64,000 bases of DNA, from positions 2,153,001 through 2,217,000 of the forward strand of contig NZ_CP020472.1 of assembly GCF_002075795.1 (NCBI RefSeq), written 5' to 3'. The position numbers and the translations under genes were made by a program. This DNA is from Shewanella japonica. Lineage in GTDB: Bacteria; Pseudomonadota; Gammaproteobacteria; Enterobacterales; Shewanellaceae. This document shows positions 27,749 to 36,807 of the stretch, in pieces. Positions within the stretch are counted from its first letter, which is position 1. Each line of letters opens with the position of its first letter. Below the pieces are notes generated by a model. That model did not search any database, was not told the origin of the DNA, and worked only from the letters and a program-made list of their open reading frames with translations.

Positions 27749-29266
27749 TTAAGCGTTCACTTTTGATACATCAACAATTAAACGTAACATTTGCCCAGGC
27801 TGAATATATTTGGTGTTATGTAACTTATTCCACTTGATTAAGTCATCTACAGATACGTTAAATTTATTGGCAATACGGGCAAGTGAATCACCTGAGCGAA
27901 CTTTGTAGTTAACTGTTCGCTCAGTTGCATTTGTTGATGCACGGCTACCAATTGTCAGTTCTTTTCCAATACTTAACGCGCCATTTTTAGGCAGACGGTT
28001 CCAGCGAATTAAATCATCGACCGAGACATTGTAACGCTTTGCGATAACCCACAGTGAATCGCCAGACTTCACTGTATAAGTGATATTCTTAGGTGTTAAT
28101 TGATTTTGCGCTAATAACTGATCTGTTGTTAAGTCAGCGCCTTCAGGTGGCACTGGGATAATTAAATATCTGCCAGCTCGAATATTGTTGTTTTTAAGAT
28201 TGTTACTTGAGCGAATAAATGATGCTGACGTATCGAAGCGTTTGGCGATATGACTCACAGTATCACCTGATTGAATCTTATAACGATGCCAATTGAGCTT
28301 GTCTTTTGGGTCAAGTTGCGCCAGTTTTTGCTCAAATACATCTCTTTTGTCATAAGGCAGCACTAGAGTGTGCGGGCCTTCGGGTGACGTGGCCCAGCGA
28401 TCAAGACCTGGGTTAAGTGCTTTAAGTTGGTTTATGTTCATGTCCGCTAAATCAGCAGCCAGTTTTAAATCAATTTGGCTTTGGGTATCGACAACGGCGA
28501 TATGAGGCTCATTAGCGATAGGTGTTAAGGTAATGCCGTATTTATCGGCATTTTTGATGACATCGGATAAAGCGATGAGCTGCGGGACGTAACGTCGGGT
28601 TTCTCGAGGTAATGATAATGCCCAAAATTCAGTGCTTTTACCTGCGGCTTTATTTCTGCGAACGGCATTATTTACTCTGCCTTCACCAGTGTTATACGCT
28701 GCTATGGCATACAACCAGTTTTCGCCAGTTCTGTCGTAAAGATATTCTAGAAAATCTAACGCAGCAGTCGTCGCCGCGGGTACATCTCTGCGTCCGTCGT
28801 ACCACCAATCACTTTTTACCCCAAAATGATTCGATATTGGGGTCGTGAGCTGCCAAAGCCCCGAAGCTGCACTTGCTGAATAAGCAGATGGGTCAAATGA
28901 ACTTTCAACGATGGGCAATAGCGCAATTTCAATTGGCATGTCACGCTTTTCAAGCTCTTCTACAATGTAATGTAAGTATGGCTCAGCCCGCTGTGAAACG
29001 ATTTCCAAATGCCTTGGGTTCGCCAAATACCAGTCACGATATTGATTGACGAGCTTTTGGTCATCAATCGGCATTTTCATCTGTAGGCTAATGCGTTGCC
29101 ATACATCTGTGATCTCGACGGGCTTTTCAACTTTAACGACCGTTTCTTCAGGCTCTACTGGCTTTTGAATGGTAATAGGCTCTTTAGCCGGCTTAGGTGT
29201 TGTTAGTGTTTGACAGCCACTTAAAAAGGCCACACCACCAACGATAAAATATAAAGATTTATGCAT
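27749..29266 (-). CDS. mltD: Membrane-bound lytic murein transglycosylase D with three LysM repeats
   Basis: 505 residues from the ATG at 29266, chosen because TTAGGAA lies upstream and the product then starts with a lipoprotein signal (lipobox FLSGC); an ATG at 29302 lacks a good site. It cleaves the MurNAc-GlcNAc glycosidic bond of peptidoglycan with anhydro-ring formation. The lysozyme-like SLT domain has IALLPIVESSFDPSAYS with the catalytic Glu, then ASGLWQLTTPIS and AIAAYNTGEGRVNNAVRR. Three LysM motifs for peptidoglycan binding follow (YKIQSGDTVSHIAKRF, YTVKSGDSLWVIAKRY, YKVRSGDSLARIANKF). The site of action is the inner face of the outer membrane. Confidence 0.95.
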   Translation of the reverse strand: MHKSLYFIVGGVAFLSGCQTLTTPKPAKEPITIQKPVEPEETVVKVEKPVEITDVWQRISLQMKMPIDDQKLVNQYRDWYLANPRHLEIVSQRAEPYLHYIVEELEKRDMPIEIALLPIVESSFDPSAYSASAASGLWQLTTPISNHFGVKSDWWYDGRRDVPAATTAALDFLEYLYDRTGENWLYAIAAYNTGEGRVNNAVRRNKAAGKSTEFWALSLPRETRRYVPQLIALSDVIKNADKYGITLTPIANEPHIAVVDTQSQIDLKLAADLADMNINQLKALNPGLDRWATSPEGPHTLVLPYDKRDVFEQKLAQLDPKDKLNWHRYKIQSGDTVSHIAKRFDTSASFIRSSNNLKNNNIRAGRYLIIPVPPEGADLTTDQLLAQNQLTPKNITYTVKSGDSLWVIAKRYNVSVDDLIRWNRLPKNGALSIGKELTIGSRASTNATERTVNYKVRSGDSLARIANKFNVSVDDLIKWNKLHNTKYIQPGQMLRLIVDVSKVNA

Positions 29267-29409
29267 CAAAAACGAAATTCCTAAGTCTTGCAAAACTGAC
29301 ATGTTTAGTACGTCAGCCTAAAGTATTGGTCAAAATTGAAGCGGCATTGTAGAGCAAAATGCGCTAATTGTCTTTGTTAAGTTAACCTGCGTGGGATATC
29401 AACCCTAAA

Positions 29410-30186
29410 CTAAAAGTGATTCTTCCATTCTCTGAGAAGAGTAAATGTTTGTAGTTCAGTCAAATTTTGTTGATTAAACTGCTTTGAAATAGATTGTTTA
29501 ATTTCTGAACTACTACTTCGTAAAAATGGATTAATTGCTAATTCTGTTGCAATGGTAGACGGGATTGTTGAAATTTTGTGCTGTCTTGCTGCTGCAACTT
29601 TTTGCTCGTATTGCAGTAAAGCTGTGTTATTAGGCTCTACCGCGACCGCAAAAGTGATGTTAGCTTGGGTGTATTCATGTGCACAGTACACTTTTGTGTT
29701 GCCATTTAGTTTGGTCAATTTTGCCAATGATGCTGCCATTTGCTCAGGCGTTCCTTCAAATAATCGACCACAGCCGCCACTAAATAAGGTATCTCCGCAA
29801 AATAGAGCATCATCAATGCAATAGGCGATATGGCCGAGTGTATGTCCTGGTACCATAAGTACCTGCACTGACGAATTGATAAAAGGTAACGTTAGGGCTT
29901 GTTCGCATTCAATAGGATGAGTTAATCCTGCGATGTTTTCTTTTTGAGGACCATATACGCTCAGTTGTTGGTTGTATGCTTGCTGTAAACCTGCGATACC
30001 GCCAGTATGATCTGCATGGTGATGTGTGATTAGAATACCGACTAATTCAAGGTCTGTGTCATTGATATGGTCTAACACACTTTGACTACATCCAGGATCG
30101 ACAACGTAAGCTTTATTGGTTCCTTGCTGATGAATTAACCAGATATAGTTATCATTAAATGCGGGAGTAGCGTTAACAGAAAGCAT
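29410..30186 (-). CDS. gloB: Hydroxyacylglutathione hydrolase (glyoxalase II)
   Basis: 258 residues, metallo-beta-lactamase fold. It hydrolyses S-lactoylglutathione to lactate and glutathione in methylglyoxal detoxification. The binuclear metal-binding motif THHHADHTGG is at about residues 53-62, with further ligands in VPGHTLGHIAYC and FCGDTLFSGGCGRLFEG. CAHEYTQANI follows, and the C-terminal helices carry glutathione-binding residues. AAGG precedes the ATG. It is upstream of mltD in the same direction and divergent from a methyltransferase, the arrangement seen in E. coli (gloB/yafS/rnhA/dnaQ with mltD). Confidence 0.96.
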   Translation of the reverse strand: MLSVNATPAFNDNYIWLIHQQGTNKAYVVDPGCSQSVLDHINDTDLELVGILITHHHADHTGGIAGLQQAYNQQLSVYGPQKENIAGLTHPIECEQALTLPFINSSVQVLMVPGHTLGHIAYCIDDALFCGDTLFSGGCGRLFEGTPEQMAASLAKLTKLNGNTKVYCAHEYTQANITFAVAVEPNNTALLQYEQKVAAARQHKISTIPSTIATELAINPFLRSSSSEIKQSISKQFNQQNLTELQTFTLLREWKNHF

Positions 30187-30502
30187 GATTTAACCTTAGT
30201 AAAATATGTCGATACAGAGTAACGGATTATTGGAAGCTCGCCAAATGTTGATCAACAGTATGATGAGCCTTGTTGGATTAATACATTCTCTCAATAAACA
30301 GTGCACTCTATATTTTGACTTTGATTAAAGACTGTCATTTAACAAGAAGTAAAGGCGACGTTATTGCCACTAGAATAAAGAATGTCATTAATTTTACTTA
30401 TTGATCTCAAAACAATAAATATTTTGTTATCCCTTGACGACTTTGGGTTATAAATCGTTATACTCAATTATCGATATGTATTTTATAAGGGGCTGGGCGT
30501 TT
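30187..30502 (+). other. Divergent promoter region between gloB and methyltransferase
   Basis: 316 bp with no open frame or strong hairpin. It is expected to hold promoters for gloB and for the methyltransferase. Confidence 0.5.
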
Positions 30503-31228
30503 ATGTCGATTCATCACAAACCGCAACAGTGGCATCAATTACCCTGTGGTGATGAAATACAATTGGCTGTAGAACAGCGCTTAGCAAGTTGGTGGCCAAG
30601 AATATTCGGCTACCATTTATTAAAATTAGGTCCTTTAAGTCATCAAATCTCCAGCTTAAATTGTAATATCTCTCGCCATTTTTCTATTCATGAGGAAGAA
30701 GGTGCTTCGATTATTGCTGATCCACATCACTTACCTTTACAAAGTGGCTCAATGGATGCGGTTTTAATGAGTTTCTTAATTGAGTTTGAACAAGATCCTT
30801 ATCGACTACTACGTGAAGTCGATAGGGTAATGATTTGTGGTGGTTATATTTTCATTTGTGGCCTAAACCCGGTAAGCACGGCGTTTGCGGGTAAATTGTT
30901 ACCTAAGTACCAAACTCAAATTCCTTGGTCTGGGCAATTTTTTATGCCTGCTCGAGTCAAAGATTGGTTAGGATTGCTCGGTTATCAAATACTTCAAGAT
31001 GAACGGTTTATTTATCACCCTTTAATAGGCGATATCAATCAAGGTAGTTGGTGGCAAAACCGCTTAGAGCGATGGCTACCAGGAATCGGCAGTGTCTATT
31101 TAATCGTTGCACGTAAAATGGACTCGCCATTAACACCTATACGAGAAAAGAAAAAAGCTCGAGCGCCGCAATGGGCCCAAGCATCAACAGCGGGGCGAAC
31201 GGGTCATTCTAAACAGACTAACCAATAA
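30503..31228 (+). CDS. Class I SAM-dependent methyltransferase (YafS-like)
   Basis: About 241 residues from the ATG at 30503; AAGGGG is upstream. In-frame ATGs at 30476 and 30434 would add a poorly conserved-looking leader. The methyltransferase_11-type core includes EGASIIADPHHLPLQSGSMDAVLMSFLIEFEQDPYRLLREVDRVM, where the acidic and SxDxV positions are typical of class I enzymes. The substrate is unknown. Position between gloB and rnhA matches E. coli yafS. The C-terminus is basic and low-complexity (REKKKARAPQ). Confidence 0.82.
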   Translation: MSIHHKPQQWHQLPCGDEIQLAVEQRLASWWPRIFGYHLLKLGPLSHQISSLNCNISRHFSIHEEEGASIIADPHHLPLQSGSMDAVLMSFLIEFEQDPYRLLREVDRVMICGGYIFICGLNPVSTAFAGKLLPKYQTQIPWSGQFFMPARVKDWLGLLGYQILQDERFIYHPLIGDINQGSWWQNRLERWLPGIGSVYLIVARKMDSPLTPIREKKKARAPQWAQASTAGRTGHSKQTNQ

Positions 31229-31233
31229 TATGG

Positions 31234-31707
<474 letters not shown>

Positions 31708-31775
31708 TGAATTGTTACCATACGTTTGACCTTATTTTTGGCAATTATACCTAAACATTTATTAATGAGTTACCT

Positions 31776-32510
31776 ATGAATATTATTTCTAGCGCGAGCC
31801 GTCAGGTTATTTTAGATACCGAAACAACAGGTATGAACCAAGCTGGTGGCCCTGTATATATTGGACATCGCATTATTGAAATTGGTTGTGTAGAAGTCAT
31901 AGATAGAAAACTCACGGGCCGTACTTATCACCAATACATCAACCCAGGTCAAGCAATTGACCCTGAAGCAATTGAAGTTCATGGCATCACTGACGAAAGG
32001 GTTGCCAAAGAGCCGCGTTTTCATCAAATTGCTCAAGAGTTTATCGACTTTATTGATGGAGCTGAAATTGTTGCACACAACGCTCCCTTCGATATCAGCT
32101 TTATGGATCATGAATTTGCTAACTTGCAGCCTAACGGACCGAAAACTGCCGACATCTGTGGCATTCTCGATTCATTAACCGTTGCTAAGCATTTGCATCC
32201 TGGTCAAAAGAACAACTTGGATGCCTTATGTAAGCGCTATGGCATTGATAACTCAAGAAGAACCTATCACGGTGCATTACTCGATGCTGAAATCCTCGCA
32301 GATGTTTATTTAATCATGACGGGTGGACAAATTAAGTTTAATTTGTCCAATGAAAAAGCTGGTCAAGAGGCGGGTGGGATTCAGCTTATCGATCAAAATG
32401 AGTTTAATCTTAAAGTGATCTCTGCAACGGCCGATGAACTAGTATCACATGATCAACGTCTTGATTTAGTTCAAAAGTCAGGAAAGTGCCTCTGGAGAGG
32501 TGAAGCGTAG
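31776..32510 (+). CDS. dnaQ: DNA polymerase III epsilon subunit (3'-5' proofreading exonuclease)
   Basis: 244 residues. The DEDDh exonuclease motifs are all present: ExoI RQVILDTETTGMN, ExoII IVAHNAPFDISFMDHE, and ExoIII HGALLDAEILADVYL with the catalytic His and Asp. The C-terminal tail binds the alpha subunit and includes the region around VISATADELVSHDQRLD, similar to E. coli. It is divergent from rnhA. The next gene begins 3 bases after the stop, so it is probably cotranscribed. Confidence 0.97.
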   Translation: MNIISSASRQVILDTETTGMNQAGGPVYIGHRIIEIGCVEVIDRKLTGRTYHQYINPGQAIDPEAIEVHGITDERVAKEPRFHQIAQEFIDFIDGAEIVAHNAPFDISFMDHEFANLQPNGPKTADICGILDSLTVAKHLHPGQKNNLDALCKRYGIDNSRRTYHGALLDAEILADVYLIMTGGQIKFNLSNEKAGQEAGGIQLIDQNEFNLKVISATADELVSHDQRLDLVQKSGKCLWRGEA

Positions 32511-32513
32511 CCG

Positions 32514-33809
32514 ATGACCGCATTAAAGCCGTATTGTTTATTGTTCATTTTGCTGATTGGGAATTTGATTCCTCAATCGGCTTTTGCTGTTCCATACACT
32601 CAAGCGAGTGAACTCAAAAACCGTTTTCGAATTGATCATATGGTTGATGAGTTAACCTTGTTAGTACAGCGAGAATACGGCACTGCGCCTGTAATTGTCA
32701 TTTTACCTGACGGCTCAAAATGGTATTCAGACCGTCACCCTGAATCAGTTAAGTGGGTTGATGGCTTAACTGGCGATATGATTAAAATCACCAAGCCTAT
32801 GCCTGGCCCTTGGCAATTGTTGGGTAGTCTTGCTGAAGGCTCAAGTATTCAGAAAGTTTCAGAACTGGAAATCGAAGTTGAACCCATTCCGCAGCCTTTA
32901 TATCAAGGTGAACGCCTAAAAGTCACTGCACGATTATTAGGTGACGGGTTAACCGTTAGATTACCTGGCTTAGATTTTATGGTGGAGTGGACCACAAAAT
33001 TTGCAAGCCATCATAAAAACACCGATGCCAACTTTACAACGGGCACAATCATTGTCGGTTCCTATAAAGACAATGGCGAAGGATTAGATGAAGCACCTGA
33101 TGATGGTGTGTTCACTGGTAAAAAGAATTTAAATCAGCCTTGGGGTAATTATACTTTAACAGTAGAAGCTCGTAATAATATCTTTCAGCGAGAAGTCAGT
33201 TATCCGTTCTATTTGTCTGAAAAGCCAATTGAAGTCGAAATTATTGAGCCAGAAGATAAGCTCAATGGTATTTGGCAGATTCAAGCGGTGGTAAATGAAG
33301 AAGCATTAAAACTGGAACAAACGCATTTTCACTTTGATATTGTTGGTCCCGCAGGGCTTAAATTACCGCTAAGCTTTAATGAAGTGACGAGTACTGAAAC
33401 ATTGATTTCGATCCCTCAAGTGACTGACTTTGGTAGTTACCGAATTAAAGGCACTGCGGTATCTACAACAGTCGAAGGACGAGAAATAGTGCTCGATTTA
33501 CCCGAGCAGTTTTTTAATCTCATCGAACCGCCAGCACCGCCACCTTCAGCTGAAGAGCTCGCTAGACGAGCAGCGATACAAGCTGCAAATGAAGAAGCTG
33601 CAGCTAAGGAAGAAGCTATCTTCTGGATCCTTGTCGTTAATGGCTCTTTATTAGTCATTGGTATTCTAGGCTTAATCATTTGGCGGAAAAAACAAGCGCT
33701 TAATAAAGCATTAGCTGCGACTAAGCTGCGACTAGAGCAAGAGGGAGGCGAGAAGGAAGATGTCCCGTCTCTTGATGATCTTGATTTAACAATGCCAGAT
33801 GAAAAGTAG
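32514..33809 (+). CDS. Conserved membrane-anchored periplasmic protein (probable TIGR03503 family)
   Basis: 431 residues. It has an N-terminal signal peptide (LLFILLIGNLIPQSAFAVP), a beta-rich periplasmic region with IVILPDGSKWY and GDMIKITKPMPGPWQLLG, a Pro/Ala/Glu-rich stretch around residue 340, one C-terminal membrane helix (FWILVVNGSLLVIGILGLIIW, about 368-388) and an acidic cytoplasmic tail. The middle resembles the choice-of-anchor VWA-adjacent Ig-like layout found in a gammaproteobacterial family that I recall as TIGR03503, also next to dnaQ. Function is unknown. Translation is likely coupled to dnaQ, whose last codons contain GGAGAGGTG. Confidence 0.75.
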   Translation: MTALKPYCLLFILLIGNLIPQSAFAVPYTQASELKNRFRIDHMVDELTLLVQREYGTAPVIVILPDGSKWYSDRHPESVKWVDGLTGDMIKITKPMPGPWQLLGSLAEGSSIQKVSELEIEVEPIPQPLYQGERLKVTARLLGDGLTVRLPGLDFMVEWTTKFASHHKNTDANFTTGTIIVGSYKDNGEGLDEAPDDGVFTGKKNLNQPWGNYTLTVEARNNIFQREVSYPFYLSEKPIEVEIIEPEDKLNGIWQIQAVVNEEALKLEQTHFHFDIVGPAGLKLPLSFNEVTSTETLISIPQVTDFGSYRIKGTAVSTTVEGREIVLDLPEQFFNLIEPPAPPPSAEELARRAAIQAANEEAAAKEEAIFWILVVNGSLLVIGILGLIIWRKKQALNKALAATKLRLEQEGGEKEDVPSLDDLDLTMPDEK

Positions 33810-33859
33810 TGTTATTTTGATGGTTGGATTTAAATCCTCTTTATAAGCAGGATGACTTG

Positions 33860-33900
33860 AGTCGTAAACGACTTTACAGATAGCCGCTGCAAAGCGGCTA
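33860..33900 (+). other. Two adjacent hairpins, the second with a GCAA tetraloop
   Basis: AGTCGT-AA-ACGACT at 33860-33873, then TAGCCGCT-GCAA-AGCGGCTA at 33881-33900. The second is an 8-bp stem capped by a GNRA-type loop. Neither has a T-run. They may act as 3'-end or stability elements of the dnaQ transcript. Confidence 0.6.
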
Positions 33901-34005
33901 GCTAATTCAGCAATAACCACTTTAACACCGAGTCTGTATTGATGTTTTGTCCACAGGCTTTTTTACCCTTTGTATTTTCGTGCGTTATGTTTCTACTATA
34001 CTCTT

Positions 34006-34047
34006 AAAACTAAAACTAAAACTAAAACTAAAACTAAAACTAAAACT
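34006..34047 (+). repeat. Hexanucleotide microsatellite (AAAACT)7
   Basis: Seven uninterrupted copies of AAAACT, 42 bp, in non-coding DNA about 180 bp upstream of the tRNA promoter. Copy number may vary by replication slippage. Confidence 0.97.
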
Positions 34048-34226
34048 GATTTTTTAGCTAATTTAACAGTAAGTTTTTTAGTTCATTAGGCCTGCTTGTC
34101 GTTATAATCCTGTCCCGCTTGAAATATTAACGCTATTTGATTTGCTAGTTTTATCATCAATAAGTGTATCTTTTAGCCTTTGCTGCGCATTTTTTAACTA
34201 AACAGACAAAAAGTTCAAAAAAATGG

Positions 34227-34255
34227 TTGACGGTTTTTCACGACAACTTTATTAT
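34227..34255 (+). promoter_or_regulatory. Sigma-70 promoter of the tRNA-Asp pair
   Basis: -35 TTGACG at 34227-34232, 17-bp spacer, -10 TATTAT at 34250-34255. The predicted transcription start is about 34262, ten bases before the first tRNA. Confidence 0.8.
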
Positions 34256-34271
34256 TCTTCGCAACTTAAGT

Positions 34272-34348
34272 GGAGCGGTAGTTCAGTTGGTTAGAATACC
34301 GGCCTGTCACGCCGGGGGTCGCGGGTTCGAGTCCCGTCCGCTCCGCCA
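34272..34348 (+). tRNA. tRNA-Asp (anticodon GTC), copy 1
   Basis: 77 nt including encoded CCA. The acceptor stem GGAGCGG pairs with CCGCTCC, the D-arm is GTTCAGTTGGTTAGAATAC, the anticodon arm CCGGC-CTGTCAC-GCCGG places GTC at 34306-34308, and the T-arm is GCGGGTTCGAGTCCCGT. Decodes GAC/GAU. Confidence 0.98.
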
Positions 34349-34398
34349 GTTAAGTTACTTAAATTTTGTTTATCTGTTTATACAGGTGACACAGTTTA

Positions 34399-34475
34399 GG
34401 AGCGGTAGTTCAGTTGGTTAGAATACCGGCCTGTCACGCCGGGGGTCGCGGGTTCGAGTCCCGTCCGCTCCGCCA
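34399..34475 (+). tRNA. tRNA-Asp (anticodon GTC), copy 2
   Basis: Base-for-base identical to copy 1, 50 bp downstream, with encoded CCA; anticodon GTC at 34433-34435. It is cotranscribed with copy 1 and ends before a strong terminator. Confidence 0.98.
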
Positions 34476-34483
34476 AACAGATT

Positions 34484-34512
34484 AGCCCTTGTCATATGAC
34501 AAGGGCTTTTTT
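34484..34512 (+). terminator. Rho-independent terminator of the tRNA-Asp operon
   Basis: AGCCCTTGTCAT and ATGACAAGGGCT form a perfect 24-bp palindrome at 34484-34507, followed by TTTTT. Confidence 0.92.
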
Positions 34513-34711
34513 GTGTCTTTAATTTAACCTACTGAATATACAATATTTATTGCCACTTTTAATACTAGCTCTTCAATGTTAATCAAATTCGATAAAATGC
34601 TATCAAACTGTCAATTACTGCTTGCTCTATAATCACATTTAGTATTTTATTAAAGGTATTAGCGTCAACATTTGATGGCATAAGTATTTAGTGTCTTTAT
34701 AAGGAAATAAC

Positions 34712-36718
34712 ATGGTAGAACACATCACAGGCATGCTTGCGTTAATTGGCGTCTTGTCTCTATTGTGTCAATGGTTAGGTTGGAAGTTTCGTTTACCCGC
34801 TATTTTACCGCTACTTCTTTGTGGGTTATTACTTGGCCCAGGTCTAGATATATTAAATCCAGATGCCATTTTTGGTGATTTACTTTTCCCTATCATTTCG
34901 TTAGGTGTGGCGGTCATTTTATTTGAAGGCGCACTGACGCTCAATTTTAAAGAAATAAAAGATCACGGCAGAATGGTGACCAATTTAGTGACTTTTGGCG
35001 CTTTTATTACATGGGCTTGTATTGCACCAGCAGCACATTGGTTATTAGGTTTTGAGTGGCCTATGGCTATGTTGTTTGGCGCATTAGTTGTTGTTACGGG
35101 CCCAACAGTGATTGTTCCCATGCTGCGCACCGTGCGTCCTAAATCAAACCTTGCCAGCATATTACGCTGGGAAGGTATCGTTATTGATCCTATAGGGGCT
35201 ATTCTCGCTGTTCTGGTTTATGAGTATATTGCAGTCGCCGCTGCAGCAGATCCTACGACGCATGTTTTGTCAGCTTTAGGAATGACACTTTTACTTGGTT
35301 TTGGCATGGGCGCCATTGCAGGCTACCTCATCGGTATTGCGCTAAGAACCAATGTATTTCCCCATTATCTAAAAAATACCGCAGTATTAACCCTCATGCT
35401 GGGTATGTTTGTTGGATCGAACTTGCTTCAAGAAGAATCGGGGTTATTGACGGTGACGGTCATGGGGATATGGCTTGCCAATATGCGTGGCGTCGACATT
35501 GCCGATATTTTAGAGTTTAAAGAAACGCTTACTGTACTGTTGATTTCGGCACTGTTTATTTTACTCGCCGCGCGATTAAATTCGACAGCGATGTTGGATC
35601 TAGGATGGGGAGGCGTCGGTGTATTACTGGTTGTTTTATTTATTGCCCGCCCGCTGAGTATTTGGATTTCAGGAATTGGGACAAGTTTATCTCGGGCTGA
35701 TAAATGGTTTTTAAGTTGGGTAGCTCCAAGAGGTATTGTGGCTGCAGCCATATCATCACTCTTTGCCATTAAATTGGAAGCCATTGGCGTTAACGGAGCA
35801 AGTTCAATCGTACCGTTAGTGTTCTTGATCATTATAGGCACTGTGGTTATTCAAAGTCTTACTGCGAGCCCTTGGGCTAAGTTTTTGGGGGTTAAGGCTG
35901 ACTCATCTCAGGGATTGCTATTATTTGGCGCGTCTAAGTTCTCTCGAGAACTAGCAAAAGTTCTGACTGATAAAAATGTTAAAGTGGTATTGGCTGATAA
36001 TAACTGGGACAACATTCGCCAAGCAAGAATGGCAAATATTCCGGTGTACTTTGGTAACCCTGCATCAGAACATGCTGAAAACTTCATGGATTTAAGTGGT
36101 ATCGGCAGAGTACTAATTTTATCGCCTTATCGACAATTAAACCCATTAGTAAGCTTTCATTTTCAGGATTTATTTGGCGTTAAAAAAGTATACGGCCTAA
36201 ATAACGCCGAAGGTGGTAGCGCAAGACACCAATTGTCAGAATCATATTTAAAACGATTATGTTTATTTGGTGAGTCTGTATCATATGCCCGCATTGCGAG
36301 CTATATGTCAAAAGGCGCAGTAATTAAAGTGACCAACATTACCGAAAACTTCACCTTGACTCATTTTAGGGAGCGTTACGGTGAAACCGCAATGCCACTG
36401 ATATATTTAACCAAAGAGCAAAAAGTTAAAATTGTCACAGGTGAAGACACTGACTTACCCGTTGGAATTGAGTTAATTAGCCTGTTACCACAAGAAGCGC
36501 AAGAGCAAGCGATTATTCAACGTAATTTAGCTGAAGCAGAAGAACAAGCCAATAAAGCTGCTCAAAAGACCCTTGACTCACAAGAGCAAACAGCAGTGCT
36601 AAACAATGAAGAAGCACCAACTGAGCAAACGTTAACTGCAGTTGATTCAGAAGGTGATGCAGAAGCTGACACTACAGTGAATAATGCAATTAATGAAAAG
36701 GACGAAACAAAGCAATAG
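34712..36718 (+). CDS. CPA1-family cation:proton antiporter with C-terminal RCK/TrkA-N-like domain
   Basis: 668 residues. About twelve membrane helices occupy residues 5-395. The motif ALVVVTGPTVIVPMLRTV and the following WEGIVIDPIGA, with a conserved Asp of the ion path, are typical of NhaP/CPA1 exchangers. It probably exchanges Na+ or K+ for protons at the inner membrane. Residues about 405-500 (GLLLFGASKFSRELAKVL then VKVVLADNNWDNIRQAR) form a Rossmann-like RCK_N domain that may sense nucleotide. The last 70 residues are a low-complexity acidic, Gln/Glu/Ala-rich tail. AAGGAAAT precedes the ATG. Confidence 0.92.
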   Translation: MVEHITGMLALIGVLSLLCQWLGWKFRLPAILPLLLCGLLLGPGLDILNPDAIFGDLLFPIISLGVAVILFEGALTLNFKEIKDHGRMVTNLVTFGAFITWACIAPAAHWLLGFEWPMAMLFGALVVVTGPTVIVPMLRTVRPKSNLASILRWEGIVIDPIGAILAVLVYEYIAVAAAADPTTHVLSALGMTLLLGFGMGAIAGYLIGIALRTNVFPHYLKNTAVLTLMLGMFVGSNLLQEESGLLTVTVMGIWLANMRGVDIADILEFKETLTVLLISALFILLAARLNSTAMLDLGWGGVGVLLVVLFIARPLSIWISGIGTSLSRADKWFLSWVAPRGIVAAAISSLFAIKLEAIGVNGASSIVPLVFLIIIGTVVIQSLTASPWAKFLGVKADSSQGLLLFGASKFSRELAKVLTDKNVKVVLADNNWDNIRQARMANIPVYFGNPASEHAENFMDLSGIGRVLILSPYRQLNPLVSFHFQDLFGVKKVYGLNNAEGGSARHQLSESYLKRLCLFGESVSYARIASYMSKGAVIKVTNITENFTLTHFRERYGETAMPLIYLTKEQKVKIVTGEDTDLPVGIELISLLPQEAQEQAIIQRNLAEAEEQANKAAQKTLDSQEQTAVLNNEEAPTEQTLTAVDSEGDAEADTTVNNAINEKDETKQ

Positions 36719-36751
36719 TTTTGTAGATTAAACGTCATTATTACCAACAAA

Positions 36752-36780
36752 AAAAGCTTCGTCGAAACGAAGCTTTTTTA
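36752..36780 (+). terminator. Bidirectional rho-independent terminator between antiporter and bcp
   Basis: AAAAAGCTTCGT and ACGAAGCTTTTT flank a short loop, with A-run on the left and T-run on the right, serving both convergent genes. Confidence 0.9.
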
Positions 36781-36807
36781 TTGAGGTTTTCACTCGATAT
36801 CTTAGTG

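Larger units (their letters stand above)
33810..34271 (+). other. Intergenic region with paired hairpins, (AAAACT)7 and tRNA promoter
   Basis: 462 bp without a protein gene. In order it holds two adjacent hairpins (33860-33900), a hexamer microsatellite (34006-34047) and the tRNA-Asp promoter (34227-34255). Confidence 0.7.

Noticed and set aside
34006..34047. CRISPR-like array
   Set aside because: The units are contiguous hexamers with no spacers, so it is a microsatellite.
34164..34421. 85-codon open frame covering the first tRNA-Asp
   Set aside because: It reads through a complete tRNA gene and its promoter; a typical false open frame around tRNAs.
34272..34475. Attachment site with direct repeats flanking an integrated element
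   Set aside because: The repeated 77-nt unit is a complete tRNA in both copies and only 50 bp separate them, too little for a mobile element.
35428..35841. 137-codon open frame antisense to the CPA1 antiporter
   Set aside because: Shadow of a strongly recognisable membrane protein; composition is not protein-like and no start signal is seen.
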